Assembly (NCBI GenBank): GCA_018242445.1
Contig: JAFEBW010000012.1
Span: forward strand, 1-42,029
Source: Pseudomonadota bacterium
Lineage (GTDB): Bacteria; Pseudomonadota; Gammaproteobacteria; Xanthomonadales; Xanthomonadaceae
Length of the DNA stretch: 42,029 bases
Direction of reading: 5' to 3'
How positions within the stretch are numbered: position 1 is the stretch's first letter; every line of letters begins with the position of its first letter. The notes under the pieces were generated by a model. That model was given only the letters and a program-made list of their open reading frames with translations. It was not told the DNA's origin and did no database searches. The translations under genes were made by a program, and so were the position numbers. Shown here piece after piece: positions 9,012-18,029 of the stretch.

Positions 9012-10421
9012 ATGTCGAAACTGAAGGTCGTATTGTTGTCCGGAGGCTCCGGGACGCGCCTGTGGCCCTTGTCGCGGGAGGCGTACCCCAAGCAGTTCCT
9101 GCCGCTGGTCGGCGAGCATTCGCTGTTGCAGGCGACGTGGTTGCGCGTGCGCGATCTGCCGGGCGTCGGCGCGCCGCTGGTGGTCGCCAACGAGGAGCAC
9201 CGCTTCATCGTCGCCGAGCAATTGCAGGCGCTGGGCGCGAAGGCGCAGGCGTTGATCCTCGAACCGGTGGGCCGCAACACCGCCCCGGCGATCGCGGTGG
9301 CGGCGATGCAGGCGATGGCCGATGGCACCGATCCGGTTCTGCTGGTGCTGCCCTCCGACCACGTCATCGCCGACGAGGCCGCCTTCCGCGCGGCCGTGAT
9401 GCAGGCGCTGCCAACGGCCGAGGCCGGTGGCCTGGTCACGTTCGGCATCGTTCCGCGAGCGCCGGAGACCGGTTACGGCTACATCAAGGCGAGCCCAGGC
9501 GAAGGCATGCGGCCGATCGAGCGCTTCGTCGAAAAACCCGATCAGGCCACCGCGCAAGGCTACCTCGCGTCCGGGGATTACTTCTGGAACTCCGGCATGT
9601 TCCTGCTGCGCGCCTCGCGGTATCTGGAAGAGCTGGGCGCGCGCTCGCCAGGGATGCTCGAAGGCTGCCAGAAGGCGCTGGCCGCTGCGCGCACGGATCT
9701 GGATTTCCTGCGTCTGGACCGCGAGGCGTTCGCCGCATGCCCGGCCGATTCGATCGACTACGCGGTGATGGAGAAAACGGAGCGCGGCTTCGTGCTGCCG
9801 ATCGACGTGGGCTGGAACGACGTGGGTTCGTGGTCGTCGCTGGCCGATGTCTCCGAGCACGATGCGCACGGCAATGCGCGCCGAGGCGACGTGGTGGCGA
9901 TCGACACGCGCAACACGCTGGCGTGGGGCGAGCGCCGCCTGCTGGCTTTGATCGGGCTGGAAGACATGGTGGTGGTGGACACCGACGACGCCCTGCTGGT
10001 GGCGCGGCGCGACCGCGTGCAGGACGTAAAGCAGGTGGTGGATCGCCTCAAGCGCGAGGATCGCACCCACGCGCGGCTGCACCGCAAGGTGTTCCGCCCG
10101 TGGGGCAGTTACGACGGCATCGAGAACGGGCCCGGCTTTCAGGTCAAGCGCATCGCGGTCAAACCCGGCGCCAGCCTGTCCCTGCAGATGCACCATCACC
10201 GCGCCGAGCACTGGATCATCGTGCGCGGCACCGCGCGGGTGACCTGCGACGAGAACGTGTTCGACCTGCACGCCAACCAGAGCACCTACATTCCGCTCGG
10301 CTCGAAACATCGCCTGCAGAACGTCGGATCGGAGGCGCTGGAGTTGATCGAGGTGCAATCCGGCGATTATCTCGGCGAGGACGACATCGTGCGCTTCGAG
10401 GACGTGTATGGGCGGAATTGA
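9012..10421 (+). CDS. xanB: Bifunctional mannose-1-phosphate guanylyltransferase / mannose-6-phosphate isomerase
   Basis: The 469-residue enzyme makes GDP-mannose from fructose-6-phosphate intermediates for exopolysaccharide, LPS or glycan synthesis. The N-terminal guanylyltransferase (about 1-290) has LSGGSGTRLWPLSREAYPKQ at its start and FVEKP in the middle. The C-terminal type II isomerase is a cupin (about 325-469) with QMHHHRAEHWIIVRGTARVT. This is the XanB/AlgA/ManC architecture. An ATG four codons earlier (9000) is also open; I chose 9012 because the family starts just before the nucleotide-binding loop, but no clear ribosome site decides. The stop is 6 bases before cysD, so it is probably co-transcribed with the sulfate activation genes. 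Confidence 0.92.
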   Translation: MSKLKVVLLSGGSGTRLWPLSREAYPKQFLPLVGEHSLLQATWLRVRDLPGVGAPLVVANEEHRFIVAEQLQALGAKAQALILEPVGRNTAPAIAVAAMQAMADGTDPVLLVLPSDHVIADEAAFRAAVMQALPTAEAGGLVTFGIVPRAPETGYGYIKASPGEGMRPIERFVEKPDQATAQGYLASGDYFWNSGMFLLRASRYLEELGARSPGMLEGCQKALAAARTDLDFLRLDREAFAACPADSIDYAVMEKTERGFVLPIDVGWNDVGSWSSLADVSEHDAHGNARRGDVVAIDTRNTLAWGERRLLALIGLEDMVVVDTDDALLVARRDRVQDVKQVVDRLKREDRTHARLHRKVFRPWGSYDGIENGPGFQVKRIAVKPGASLSLQMHHHRAEHWIIVRGTARVTCDENVFDLHANQSTYIPLGSKHRLQNVGSEALELIEVQSGDYLGEDDIVRFEDVYGRN

Positions 10422-10427
10422 CTACGG

Positions 10428-11405
10428 ATGCAAGAGGATCGAAACGAAGTGATCGACAACGATATGAACCAGCACCGTGCGATCGCAGGTGTGTTACCGA
10501 CGCAACAGCAGCTCTCCCATCTCGACCGTCTCGAAGCCGAGGCCATCCACATCCTGCGCGAGGTGGCGGCCGAGTTCGTCAATCCGGTCATGATGTATTC
10601 GATCGGCAAGGACTCCTCGGTGCTGCTGCACCTGCTGCTCAAGGCCTTCCATCCGGCCAGGCCGCCCATCCCGCTGCTGCATGTGGATACCGGCTGGAAG
10701 TTCCGCGAGATGATCGCTTTCCGCGACCGGCGCGCAGCCGAAACCGGCGTGACCTTGCACGTGCACAAGAACCCGGACGGCGTGCGCGACGGCGTGGGGC
10801 CGTTCACCCACGGCTCGGCGGTGCACACCGACATCATGAAGACGCAGGCGCTCAAGCAGGCGCTGGACAAGTTCGGCTTCGATGCCGCCATCGGCGGTGC
10901 GCGACGCGACGAGGAGAAGTCGCGCGCCAAGGAGCGCGTGTTTTCGTTCCGCTCCGCGCAGCACCGCTGGGATCCGAAGAACCAGCGCCCCGAATTGTGG
11001 AACCTGTACAACGCGCGCATCCACAAGGGCGAGAGCGTGCGCGTATTCCCGATCAGCAACTGGACCGAGCTGGACGTGTGGCTGTACATCTTCCGCGAAA
11101 AGATCCCGGTGCCCTCGTTGTACCTGTCGGCGCTGCGCCCGGTGGTGGATCGCGACGGCACCTTGATCATGGTCGATGACGAACGCATGCCCTTGCATGA
11201 AGGCGAGGTGCCGATGCGGAAAATGGTGCGCTTCCGCACCCTGGGCTGCTATCCGCTCACCGGTGCGGTGGAGTCGGAGGCGACGACGCTGGAGCAGGTC
11301 ATCTCCGAAATGTTGGTCGCGCGCACCTCCGAGCGCCAGGGCCGGGTGATCGACCACGACCAGGCCGCATCGATGGAAAAGAAGAAGCGCGAGGGTTATT
11401 TCTGA
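10428..11405 (+). CDS. cysD: Sulfate adenylyltransferase subunit 2 (small subunit)
   Basis: CysD forms adenosine 5'-phosphosulfate (APS) from sulfate and ATP together with the GTPase CysN. The adenosine-nucleotide alpha-hydrolase fold is marked by [15 protein letters not shown] (the PP-loop variant), followed by [11 protein letters not shown] and the conserved [19 protein letters not shown]. The length is 325 residues from this ATG. A second ATG at 10464 ([11 protein letters not shown]) gives 313 and is closer to the family norm of about 302. Its stop overlaps the cysNC start by one base (TGATG), which indicates translational coupling. Confidence 0.94.
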   Translation: MQEDRNEVIDNDMNQHRAIAGVLPTQQQLSHLDRLEAEAIHILREVAAEFVNPVMMYSIGKDSSVLLHLLLKAFHPARPPIPLLHVDTGWKFREMIAFRDRRAAETGVTLHVHKNPDGVRDGVGPFTHGSAVHTDIMKTQALKQALDKFGFDAAIGGARRDEEKSRAKERVFSFRSAQHRWDPKNQRPELWNLYNARIHKGESVRVFPISNWTELDVWLYIFREKIPVPSLYLSALRPVVDRDGTLIMVDDERMPLHEGEVPMRKMVRFRTLGCYPLTGAVESEATTLEQVISEMLVARTSERQGRVIDHDQAASMEKKKREGYF

Positions 11406-13309
11406 TGATTCCCGCCAGCGAAGCCGCACTCGACCTGCACGACTACCTGCGGATGCACGAAACCAAGGATCTGCTGCGTTTCATCACCTGCGGCAGCGTG
11501 GACGACGGCAAGAGCACCCTGATCGGTCGCCTGCTGCACGATTCCAAGCTGTTGTTCGACGACCAGCTCGCCGCGCTGGAGACCGACAGCCAGCGCCACG
11601 GCACCCAGAACGGGCAAATCGACTTTGCCTTGCTGGTCGATGGGCTGGCCGCCGAGCGCGAGCAGGGCATCACCATCGACGTCGCCTACCGCTTCTTCGG
11701 CACCGAAAAGCGCAAGTTCATCGTCGCCGATTGCCCCGGGCACGAGCAGTACACCCGCAACATGGCCACCGGCGCCTCCACCGCCGACCTCGCCGTCGTG
11801 CTGGTGGATGCGCGCAAGGGCCTGCTGACGCAGACCCGCCGCCACAGCTACATCGTCTCCCTGCTGGGCATCCGCAAGGTGCTGCTGGCGGTGAACAAGA
11901 TGGATCTGATGGATTACCGCCACGACGTGTTCGCGGCGATCGAGGCCGACTACCGCGAACTGGCCACGCAACTTGGCATCAAGGAAGTGCAGTGCATTCC
12001 GCTGTCGGCGCTGCTGGGCGAGAACGTGATGCGCCGTTCGTCGGTGATGGGCTGGTATGCAGGCCCTTCGCTGCTCGAACATCTGGAAAACGTCGGCATC
12101 GACCGCGACGTGCGGGACATCGGTTTTCGTCTGCCGGTGCAATGGGTCAACCGTCCCAACCAGAACTTCCGCGGTTTCGCCGGCAGCATCGTCTCCGGAT
12201 CGGTGGCGGTGGGCGATGAGATCGTCGCGCTGCCTTCGGGGCGGCGCTCGCAGGTCGCATCCATCGTCGCCTTCGATGGCGATTTGCAGCGCGCCGGCGA
12301 AGGGCAGGCGGTGACGTTGACGCTGGCCGACGAGATCGACATCAGCCGCGGCGACGTGCTGTGCGCGGCGCGGCAGCCGGCGGAAGTCGCCGACCAGTTC
12401 GCCAGCCACGTCCTGTGGATGGACGATGCGCCGCTGCTGCCGGGTCGGCCGTACTGGCTCAAGATCGGCACGCGCACGCTCTCGGCGACGGTCACCGAGA
12501 TCAAGCACAAGGTGGACGTGAACACGCAGGAGCGCCTGGCCGCCAAGCGCCTGCAGCTCAACGAGGTCGGCTACTGCAACCTCAACCTCGACCAGCCGAT
12601 CGCCTTCGAGCCCTATGCGCACAACAAGGCGCTGGGCGGCTTCATCCTGATCGACCGCCAGACCAACGCCACCGTCGCCTGCGGCACCATCGACTTCGCC
12701 CTGCGCCGTGCTTCCAACATCCACTGGCACAGCCTCGAAATCGACCGCCACGCGCGTTCGGCGAGCAAGGGGCAAGCGCCGTTGTGCCTGTGGTTCACCG
12801 GCCTGTCGGGCTCGGGCAAATCGACCATCGCCAACCTCGTCGATCGCCGGCTGCACGCGCTGGGCTACCACAGCTACATCCTCGACGGCGACAACGTGCG
12901 TCATGGGCTCAACAAGGATCTGGGCTTCACCGCCGAGGATCGCGTCGAGAACATCCGCCGCGTCGCCGAGGTCGCCAAGCTGATGGCCGACGCGGGGCTG
13001 ATCGTGCTGGTGTCCTTCATCTCCCCGTTCCGGGCCGAACGCCGGATGGCGCGGGAGCTGTTCGCCGCAGGGGAATTCGCGGAAGTGTTCATCGATACGC
13101 CGATCGAGGTCTGCGAGCGGCGCGACGCCAAGGGCCTGTATGCGAAGGCGCGCGCGGGACAGATCCGCAACTTCACCGGCATCGATTCGCCCTACGAGCT
13201 GCCCGAACACGCCGACTTCCATCTGCGCAATGCCGATGTCGCCGCCGATGCGCTGGCGCAGCAACTGGTGGATCAGGTGGTCGAGCGGATCGGCCACGGC
13301 AAGGCGTAG
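11405..13309 (+). CDS. cysNC: Bifunctional sulfate adenylyltransferase subunit 1 / adenylylsulfate kinase
   Basis: This 634-residue fusion carries the GTPase subunit of ATP sulfurylase followed by APS kinase, so it activates sulfate to APS and then PAPS. The GTPase half (about 20-445) shows G1 GSVDDGKST at 30-38, [11 protein letters not shown] (G3) and NKMD (G4), then EF-Tu-like beta domains. The kinase half has P-loop GLSGSGKST near 466-474, [15 protein letters not shown] and [13 protein letters not shown]. Both halves look complete with their key residues intact. Fused CysNC is common in xanthomonads. The neighbours are cysD (coupled) and xanB upstream. No cysH, cysI or cysJ lies in the window. 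Confidence 0.95.
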   Translation: MIPASEAALDLHDYLRMHETKDLLRFITCGSVDDGKSTLIGRLLHDSKLLFDDQLAALETDSQRHGTQNGQIDFALLVDGLAAEREQGITIDVAYRFFGTEKRKFIVADCPGHEQYTRNMATGASTADLAVVLVDARKGLLTQTRRHSYIVSLLGIRKVLLAVNKMDLMDYRHDVFAAIEADYRELATQLGIKEVQCIPLSALLGENVMRRSSVMGWYAGPSLLEHLENVGIDRDVRDIGFRLPVQWVNRPNQNFRGFAGSIVSGSVAVGDEIVALPSGRRSQVASIVAFDGDLQRAGEGQAVTLTLADEIDISRGDVLCAARQPAEVADQFASHVLWMDDAPLLPGRPYWLKIGTRTLSATVTEIKHKVDVNTQERLAAKRLQLNEVGYCNLNLDQPIAFEPYAHNKALGGFILIDRQTNATVACGTIDFALRRASNIHWHSLEIDRHARSASKGQAPLCLWFTGLSGSGKSTIANLVDRRLHALGYHSYILDGDNVRHGLNKDLGFTAEDRVENIRRVAEVAKLMADAGLIVLVSFISPFRAERRMARELFAAGEFAEVFIDTPIEVCERRDAKGLYAKARAGQIRNFTGIDSPYELPEHADFHLRNADVAADALAQQLVDQVVERIGHGKA

Positions 13310-13331
13310 AACCCGCGTCGAGGAGCATGCA

Positions 13332-13949
13332 ATGCATGGGGCGATGGCCGGCGTGGATCATGTCGGGCTGCGGCGCGTGGTCGCCATCGTCGCCGCGCTC
13401 AATCTGGCTTATTTCGGCGTGGAGTTCGGCGTCGCCCTGCGCATCGGGTCGGTGTCGTTGTTCGCCGACAGCGCGGACTTCCTCGAGGACGCGGCGGTGA
13501 ACGGCCTGATCCTCGTCGCCCTGTCCTGGGGCGCGCGCCGGCGGGCCCGCGTGGGTATGCTGCTGGCCGCGATCCTGCTGGTTCCTGCGCTCGCGATGGT
13601 GGCTGCGTTATGGCGCAAGTTCGTCGCTCCAACCCCACCGGAGCCGTTCTCGCTGGGTATCACCGGGTTCGGTGCGATGCTGGTCAACTTCAGTTGCGCG
13701 ATGTCGTTGGCCCGTTACCGCAAGCACGCGGGCAGCCTGACCACCGCAGCCTTCCTGTCCGCGCGCAACGACGTGCTGGCCAACGTCGCCATCATCATCG
13801 CCGGCATCGTCACTGCGCTGCGCCCGTCGATCTGGCCCGACCTCCTCGTCGGTGTCGGCATCGCGGCGATGAACCTGGATGCCGCGAAGGAGGTATGGGA
13901 AGCCGCGCGCGGCGAGCACGGCGCGGCGAGCGACGAGCCGCCGCGATGA
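13332..13949 (+). CDS. Short cation-efflux (CDF-like) membrane protein
   Basis: This 205-residue integral membrane protein starts at an ATG preceded by AGGAG (13321-13325), 22 bases after the cysNC stop. About five or six hydrophobic segments are visible. SLFADSADFLEDAAVN near residues 39-54 matches the metal-site helix of cation diffusion facilitators (DSxDFLED variant), and SARNDVLANVAIIIAG near 140-155 matches the second site helix. The usual cytoplasmic C-terminal dimerisation domain is missing, as in a group of short proteobacterial cation transporters. The metal is unknown. It may belong to the xanB-cysDNC transcript, though a sulfate role is not implied. Confidence 0.78.
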   Translation: MHGAMAGVDHVGLRRVVAIVAALNLAYFGVEFGVALRIGSVSLFADSADFLEDAAVNGLILVALSWGARRRARVGMLLAAILLVPALAMVAALWRKFVAPTPPEPFSLGITGFGAMLVNFSCAMSLARYRKHAGSLTTAAFLSARNDVLANVAIIIAGIVTALRPSIWPDLLVGVGIAAMNLDAAKEVWEAARGEHGAASDEPPR

Positions 13950-13967
13950 CCGGCGCGCGATCGCGGC

Positions 13968-14222
13968 TCAGGGTCTGCGTTTCGGCCGCACCAGGGCGAA
14001 CACCGTCAACAACACGATGGAGCCCGTCACCGCGGCGATGAAGGCCAGCGGATCGCTGTCGTGGTACCAGTTCATCGTCTGCCCGACGTACCTGGCGAGC
14101 AGTGCGCCGCCGATGCCGAAGGCGGTGGTGGCGAGGATGCCCATGCGGTCGTCGCCGGGCTTGAGCGCGCGCGCGATCAGTCCGATGAAGAAGCCGATCA
14201 GGATGGTGTAGAGGACGACCAC
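13968..14222 (-). CDS. GlsB/YeaQ/YmgE family membrane protein
   Basis: This small inner-membrane protein has about 84 residues. There is no ATG at the expected place; the GTG at 14222 (VVVLYTILIGFFIGLIARAL) gives the family length of about 82. The IGFFIGLIARALKPG start, a central GGALLARYVG and three hydrophobic helices match the transglycosylase-associated / general stress family, whose function is not established. The start lies 17 bases beyond the stop of the M20 peptidase on the same strand, so the two are probably co-transcribed. Confidence 0.75.
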   Translation of the reverse strand: MVVLYTILIGFFIGLIARALKPGDDRMGILATTAFGIGGALLARYVGQTMNWYHDSDPLAFIAAVTGSIVLLTVFALVRPKRRP

Positions 14223-14239
14223 GGCATGCGACCCGACCG

Positions 14240-15760
14240 TCAGCAGCAGCTCGTGGCCGCCATCTTGGCGTCGCCGTCGGCCACCGCCACGCCGGTGGTC
14301 AGGCCCATGCGGCTGGCAGCGTGATGCTCGGCCAGCACGCGGGCGATGCAGGCGGTGACGCGCTTGCCGGTGGGGATGTGCAGGAACTCGTTGGGCCCGT
14401 GCGCGTTGGAGTGCGGCCCGAGCACGCCGGTGATGAGGAATTGCGCGCCGGGGAACTTCGCGCCGAGCATGCCCATGAACGGGATGGTGCCACCTTCCCC
14501 CATGAACACCGCCGGGCGGCCGAAGAAATCCTGCGAGGCGTGGCCGATGGCGTGGGACAGCCAGTCGCTCATCGTCGGCGCGTTCCAGCCGGTCGAGGAC
14601 TTTTCCAGCTCGAAGTCGACCCGCGCGCCGTACGGCGGATCGGCCAGCAGCAGTTCGCGCAGGATGCCGCCGGCTGCCTCGCCGTCCAGCGTCGGCGGCA
14701 GCCGCAACGAGAGCTTCACCGCGGTATGCGGGCGCAGCACGTTGCCGGCGTTGTCCAGCGGCGGCAGGCCGTCCACGCCGGTGATCGACAAGGCCGGGCG
14801 CCAGGTGCGGTTGAGCACGAGTTCGGTCAGGTCGGCGGACATCGGCGACATCCCCGGCAGGAAAGGGAACTTGTCGTACACCGCCGTGCCCATCACCGTG
14901 GCGACGTGGCGCGCTTGCGCTAGGCGATCCTCGGGGATCTGCACGTGCAGTCCCTCGACGGCGATGCGCCCGCTGGCGGCGTCCTCCAGCCGCGCGAGCA
15001 GTTGCCGCAGGATGCGGAAGCTCGACGGCACCACGCCCGAGGCATCGCCCGAGTGCACGCCTTCCGAGAGCACCTTGACCACGAGATTGCCGCCCGCCAA
15101 GCCGCGCAGCGAGGTGGTGCACCAGAGCTGGTCGTAGTTGCCGCAGCCCGAGTCCAGGCACACCACCAGGGACGGTTTGCCGATGCGCGCGGCGAGGTGA
15201 TCGACGTAGGCGGGCAGGTCGTAGCTGCCCGATTCCTCGCAGGCCTCGATCATCACCACGCAGCGCGTGCGCGGCAGCTTCTGCTCGTCCAGCGCCATGA
15301 TCGCCGCCAGCGAGCCGAAGATCGCGTAACCGTCGTCCGCGCCGCCGCGGCCGAACAACTTGTCGCCGCGGATCACCGGCTGCCACGGCCCCAGGCCGTC
15401 GGCCCAGCCGGTCATCTCCGGTTGCTTGTCGAGGTGGCCGTACAGCAGCACGCAATCCTCGCCGGTGGATGCGCCGGTCGCGGGTATGTCGATGAAGATC
15501 AGCGGCGTGCGCCCGGGCAGGCGGACGACCTCGAGCTGCATGCCGGCGATCGGCTGCGCGCGCGCCCAAGCTTCCATCAGCCGAACGGCCGCATCCATGT
15601 GGCCGTGCGCGGCCCACTGGGCGTCGAACATCGGGGACTTGTTGGGGATGCGGATGTAGTCGATCAGTTGCGGAACGATGGCGTCGTCCCAGATCTCGCC
15701 GACGAAGCGCTCGGCACGAACCTTGTCCAGCCCGGCGTGGTCGAAACCTGCGTGATCCAT
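14240..15760 (-). CDS. M20-family metallopeptidase (dipeptidase / DapE-like)
   Basis: This 506-residue di-zinc hydrolase starts at an ATG (15760) with an AAGGA site six to seven bases upstream. The metal and catalytic residues are visible: YGHLDKQ (His109, Asp111), GRGGADDG (bridging Asp142) and EACEESGS (Glu175 base, Glu176 ligand), then LDSGCGNYDQ and a distal C-terminal His in GVLGPHSNAHGPNEF. A dimerisation lid domain sits between about 215 and 370. Long M20 members like this cleave dipeptides, often of broad specificity; the substrate is not predictable. There is no signal peptide, so it is cytoplasmic. Confidence 0.9.
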   Translation of the reverse strand: MDHAGFDHAGLDKVRAERFVGEIWDDAIVPQLIDYIRIPNKSPMFDAQWAAHGHMDAAVRLMEAWARAQPIAGMQLEVVRLPGRTPLIFIDIPATGASTGEDCVLLYGHLDKQPEMTGWADGLGPWQPVIRGDKLFGRGGADDGYAIFGSLAAIMALDEQKLPRTRCVVMIEACEESGSYDLPAYVDHLAARIGKPSLVVCLDSGCGNYDQLWCTTSLRGLAGGNLVVKVLSEGVHSGDASGVVPSSFRILRQLLARLEDAASGRIAVEGLHVQIPEDRLAQARHVATVMGTAVYDKFPFLPGMSPMSADLTELVLNRTWRPALSITGVDGLPPLDNAGNVLRPHTAVKLSLRLPPTLDGEAAGGILRELLLADPPYGARVDFELEKSSTGWNAPTMSDWLSHAIGHASQDFFGRPAVFMGEGGTIPFMGMLGAKFPGAQFLITGVLGPHSNAHGPNEFLHIPTGKRVTACIARVLAEHHAASRMGLTTGVAVADGDAKMAATSCC

Positions 15761-15911
15761 GGCGATCCTTCCTTGCGGCACAAGTGACCAGTCTAACCCG
15801 GCGTGATGGCCGTGTAGGAGAAATCCGACACGAAATCCATCCGCCGCCTGACGTGCGCCTGCGCAATCGCCCGATGGGTTGTGGTGAAGGCGATGCGGAC
15901 ACTGGGCTCGT

Positions 15912-15930
15912 CCGGCGCGCTGCGCGCCGG
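15912..15930. repeat. Short perfect hairpin, also found after dnaK
   Basis: CCGGCGCGC-T-GCGCGCCGG has nine-base arms around a single base. It lies about 30 bases upstream of the ComEA-like gene. A shorter version of the same hairpin (CCGGCGC-TGC-GCGCCGG) occurs at 36434-36450 after dnaK. It is probably a small REP-like element. Confidence 0.5.
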
Positions 15931-15959
15931 CGCCCACCCAACCGCCGAGGAGAGAGCCC

Positions 15960-16367
15960 ATGAACCGCATCACCACCTTGTTGCATGCCATCGCCCTGTC
16001 GCTGCTGCTGGTCGGCGGAGCGCCCGCGGCCAGCGCCGCCACCCACGCCACGCCCGCCAACAAGGCGGCGGTGACCGGCGCGGCACCGTCACGCCACGCG
16101 GCGCATGCCCGCCATGCCGGTACCCGCGCGGCCAGGAAAGCGCCGAAAAAAGTCGATGTCAACACCGCCGACGCCAGGCAGTTGCACGAGTCGCTGGTCA
16201 ATATCGGCCCATCCAAGGCGGCCGCGATCGTCGCCTGGCGCAAGAGCCACGGCGCGTTCCGCAGCGCCGACGAACTGGCGCAGGTCAAGGGCATCGGCCT
16301 GAAGACCATCGAGAAGAACCGCAGCTACATCGTGCTCGGCAGCGCCGCCGCGCCGGCGAAGCATTGA
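15960..16367 (+). CDS. ComEA-like helix-hairpin-helix protein, secreted
   Basis: This 135-residue protein has a signal peptide (cleavage near AASA-AT, residue 26), an Ala/His-rich linker to about 62, then a double helix-hairpin-helix: KKVDVNTADARQLHESLVNI, GPSKAAAIVAWR, and ELAQVKGIGLKTIEKN. This is the ComEA DNA-binding domain, which in competent Gram-negatives ratchets incoming DNA in the periplasm. VNTA and KGIG are the diagnostic turns. The start is supported by GAGGAGAG just upstream. Single-domain ComEA-like proteins are also common outside competence loci, and no other com gene is nearby. Confidence 0.82.
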   Translation: MNRITTLLHAIALSLLLVGGAPAASAATHATPANKAAVTGAAPSRHAAHARHAGTRAARKAPKKVDVNTADARQLHESLVNIGPSKAAAIVAWRKSHGAFRSADELAQVKGIGLKTIEKNRSYIVLGSAAAPAKH

Positions 16368-16478
16368 TCGGATCAGGGAGTCCGCCCGGTCACGCAGGGG
16401 ATCGGGCGGGTTGCCTGAGCCTGGCACGGTATCGCCTGCAAGCGGCATGGGGTCGATCGGTGCCGATGAAGTCGGCCA

Positions 16479-17054
16479 TCAGGTCGGGCGGTCGCCGAGA
16501 GCGGTCGCGGATTTCAGGTCGTCTGCCCGATCCGTGCCGGAATCGCGCGGTTCCAGTTCTGCGTATGCGATGGCTGTCACCACGTAACTCGCCACGCCTG
16601 CGGGCAGCGCGACCTCGAAAGCATCGTCGACGCGCTTGCGCAGGGCGGCGCGGGCCAGTGGCGAGTCGATGCTGATGAATCCGGACTTCGCATCGGTTTC
16701 GTCCGGGCCGACGATGCGATGGCGGATGAGGTGCCCGGCATCGTCTTCCAGCGTGATCCATGCGCCGAAGTAAACCGCTGCCCGATCCGATGGCGAAGCA
16801 TCGACGATTTTCAGCGCCGGCAAGCGCTTGCCGAGGTAGCGCAGGCGGCGGTCGATCTCGCCGAGCTGCTTTTTGCGATACGTGTATTCGGCATTTTCCG
16901 AGCGGTCGCCCTCGGCCGCGGCGGCGGCCAGCGCTGCCACCACCTCGGGGCGGCGCACCTTCCACAAGTCTTCCGCTTCCGCGCGCATGCGCTCGTAACC
17001 GGCGCGGGTGATGATCGCCGTGGAATGCGGTGGAGGGGGGCGCCAGCGGGACAT
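16479..17054 (-). CDS. greB: Transcription elongation factor GreB
   Basis: GreB inserts a coiled coil into the RNA polymerase secondary channel and stimulates cleavage of backtracked RNA. The start [20 protein letters not shown] at 17054 gives 191 residues. The N-terminal coiled coil carries the tip motif GDRSENAEY with the metal-holding acids Asp50 and Glu53. The basic [20 protein letters not shown] and then KIVDASP and [12 protein letters not shown] follow GreB rather than GreA. The C-terminal FKBP-like domain is complete, with about 25 extra residues beyond the usual end ([16 protein letters not shown]). It diverges from the trmY homologue across roughly 80 bases. Confidence 0.93.
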   Translation of the reverse strand: MSRWRPPPPHSTAIITRAGYERMRAEAEDLWKVRRPEVVAALAAAAAEGDRSENAEYTYRKKQLGEIDRRLRYLGKRLPALKIVDASPSDRAAVYFGAWITLEDDAGHLIRHRIVGPDETDAKSGFISIDSPLARAALRKRVDDAFEVALPAGVASYVVTAIAYAELEPRDSGTDRADDLKSATALGDRPT

Positions 17055-17137
17055 GCGCGCATGATAGCGATCCACGTTGGAGAACGCAGGCAAATCCAGT
17101 CGTTGGCATCGGGCTCGCGTGCATGGACAATCACGGC

Positions 17138-17740
17138 ATGATCGCCACGCGAACCTTCGTCCTGCGCGCCCGCGCGGCTCCCACCGACAGCCGCAAGCTG
17201 CTGGCATCCATCGGCGGTGATGCGCATGTCGAAATCCTCGCGCACACGCTGATGAACGCGATCTTCGTGGCGCAGTCGCATCGTGCGGACGTGGTGGTAC
17301 ATCTGGTGCTGGAAAGCACCGCTGATTACTCCCGCTCGATCCGCTTCGATGCCCATGCCATGCACGAGATCGGCGGTTTCGACGAGGCCGCGCTGCTGGG
17401 CAAGATCGCCAGGGCGCTGGATGCCTCCCGTGGCATGGGCAAGGACGAGATGCGAACCGTGGAATCCGGTGTCAGTGTGCGCACCTCGGGCTTCGAGCGG
17501 GTTGTGCAGGAACTGGCAGCGGAGCATCAACTGTTCGTGATGGATCCCAAAGGCACGCCGATCCGCGAGCAAGCGTTCGACGGCAACCCCTGCTTCGTGC
17601 TGACCGACCACATCCCGATGCCGAAGAACACCCTGCGCGGATTGGCGCGCCTGGGCGCGAAGAAACTCGCGTTGGGATCGCGCATGCTGTTCGCCTCGCA
17701 ATGCGTGGTGTTGATCCACAACGAGCTGGATCAACGCTGA
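17138..17740 (+). CDS. trmY: TrmY-family tRNA (pseudouridine54-N1)-methyltransferase homologue
   Basis: The 200-residue protein resembles DUF358/TrmY SPOUT-class enzymes, which in archaea use SAM to methylate N1 of pseudouridine 54 in the T loop. Signatures are the start [41 protein letters not shown], the mid segment [14 protein letters not shown], and the C-terminal knot [13 protein letters not shown] followed by [20 protein letters not shown]. Bacterial homologues are known from some gammaproteobacteria, but the reaction there is not firmly established to my knowledge. An ATG five codons earlier (17123) is possible; 17138 places the start at the family N-terminus. It is a lone gene diverging from greB. 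Confidence 0.85.
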   Translation: MIATRTFVLRARAAPTDSRKLLASIGGDAHVEILAHTLMNAIFVAQSHRADVVVHLVLESTADYSRSIRFDAHAMHEIGGFDEAALLGKIARALDASRGMGKDEMRTVESGVSVRTSGFERVVQELAAEHQLFVMDPKGTPIREQAFDGNPCFVLTDHIPMPKNTLRGLARLGAKKLALGSRMLFASQCVVLIHNELDQR

Positions 17741-18029
17741 GGAGCGCCGACGAGCGCCTTGCACGTCGGCACTACGGAGTCGATGCGGATGCGTTCGCAG
17801 GCATGATCCGTGCGCTCCGAAAGCCGGCAACAGGCAGTGCTTGCGCTGCCGCCGGGATCGCCGCATCGCCGCCGCGGATGTCCCTGCGGTACTGCGCCGC
17901 GCGGACATCGAAACGGCAGCGCAAGGTTCGTCGATTTTAGGTCGTCCTGACCGCGAACGGTAGTCGTTTCGTGATCGCTTCGAGGTGGTAGGCTGCGCAG
18001 GTGCGATTCGTCCTGTCGAAGTGAACCCC
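17741..18029. other. Intergenic stretch before mltD, no gene seen
   Basis: About 290 bases between the trmY homologue and the lytic transglycosylase gene. Short open frames here have no recognisable composition or ribosome site. No clear terminator or repeat could be made out. Confidence 0.4.
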
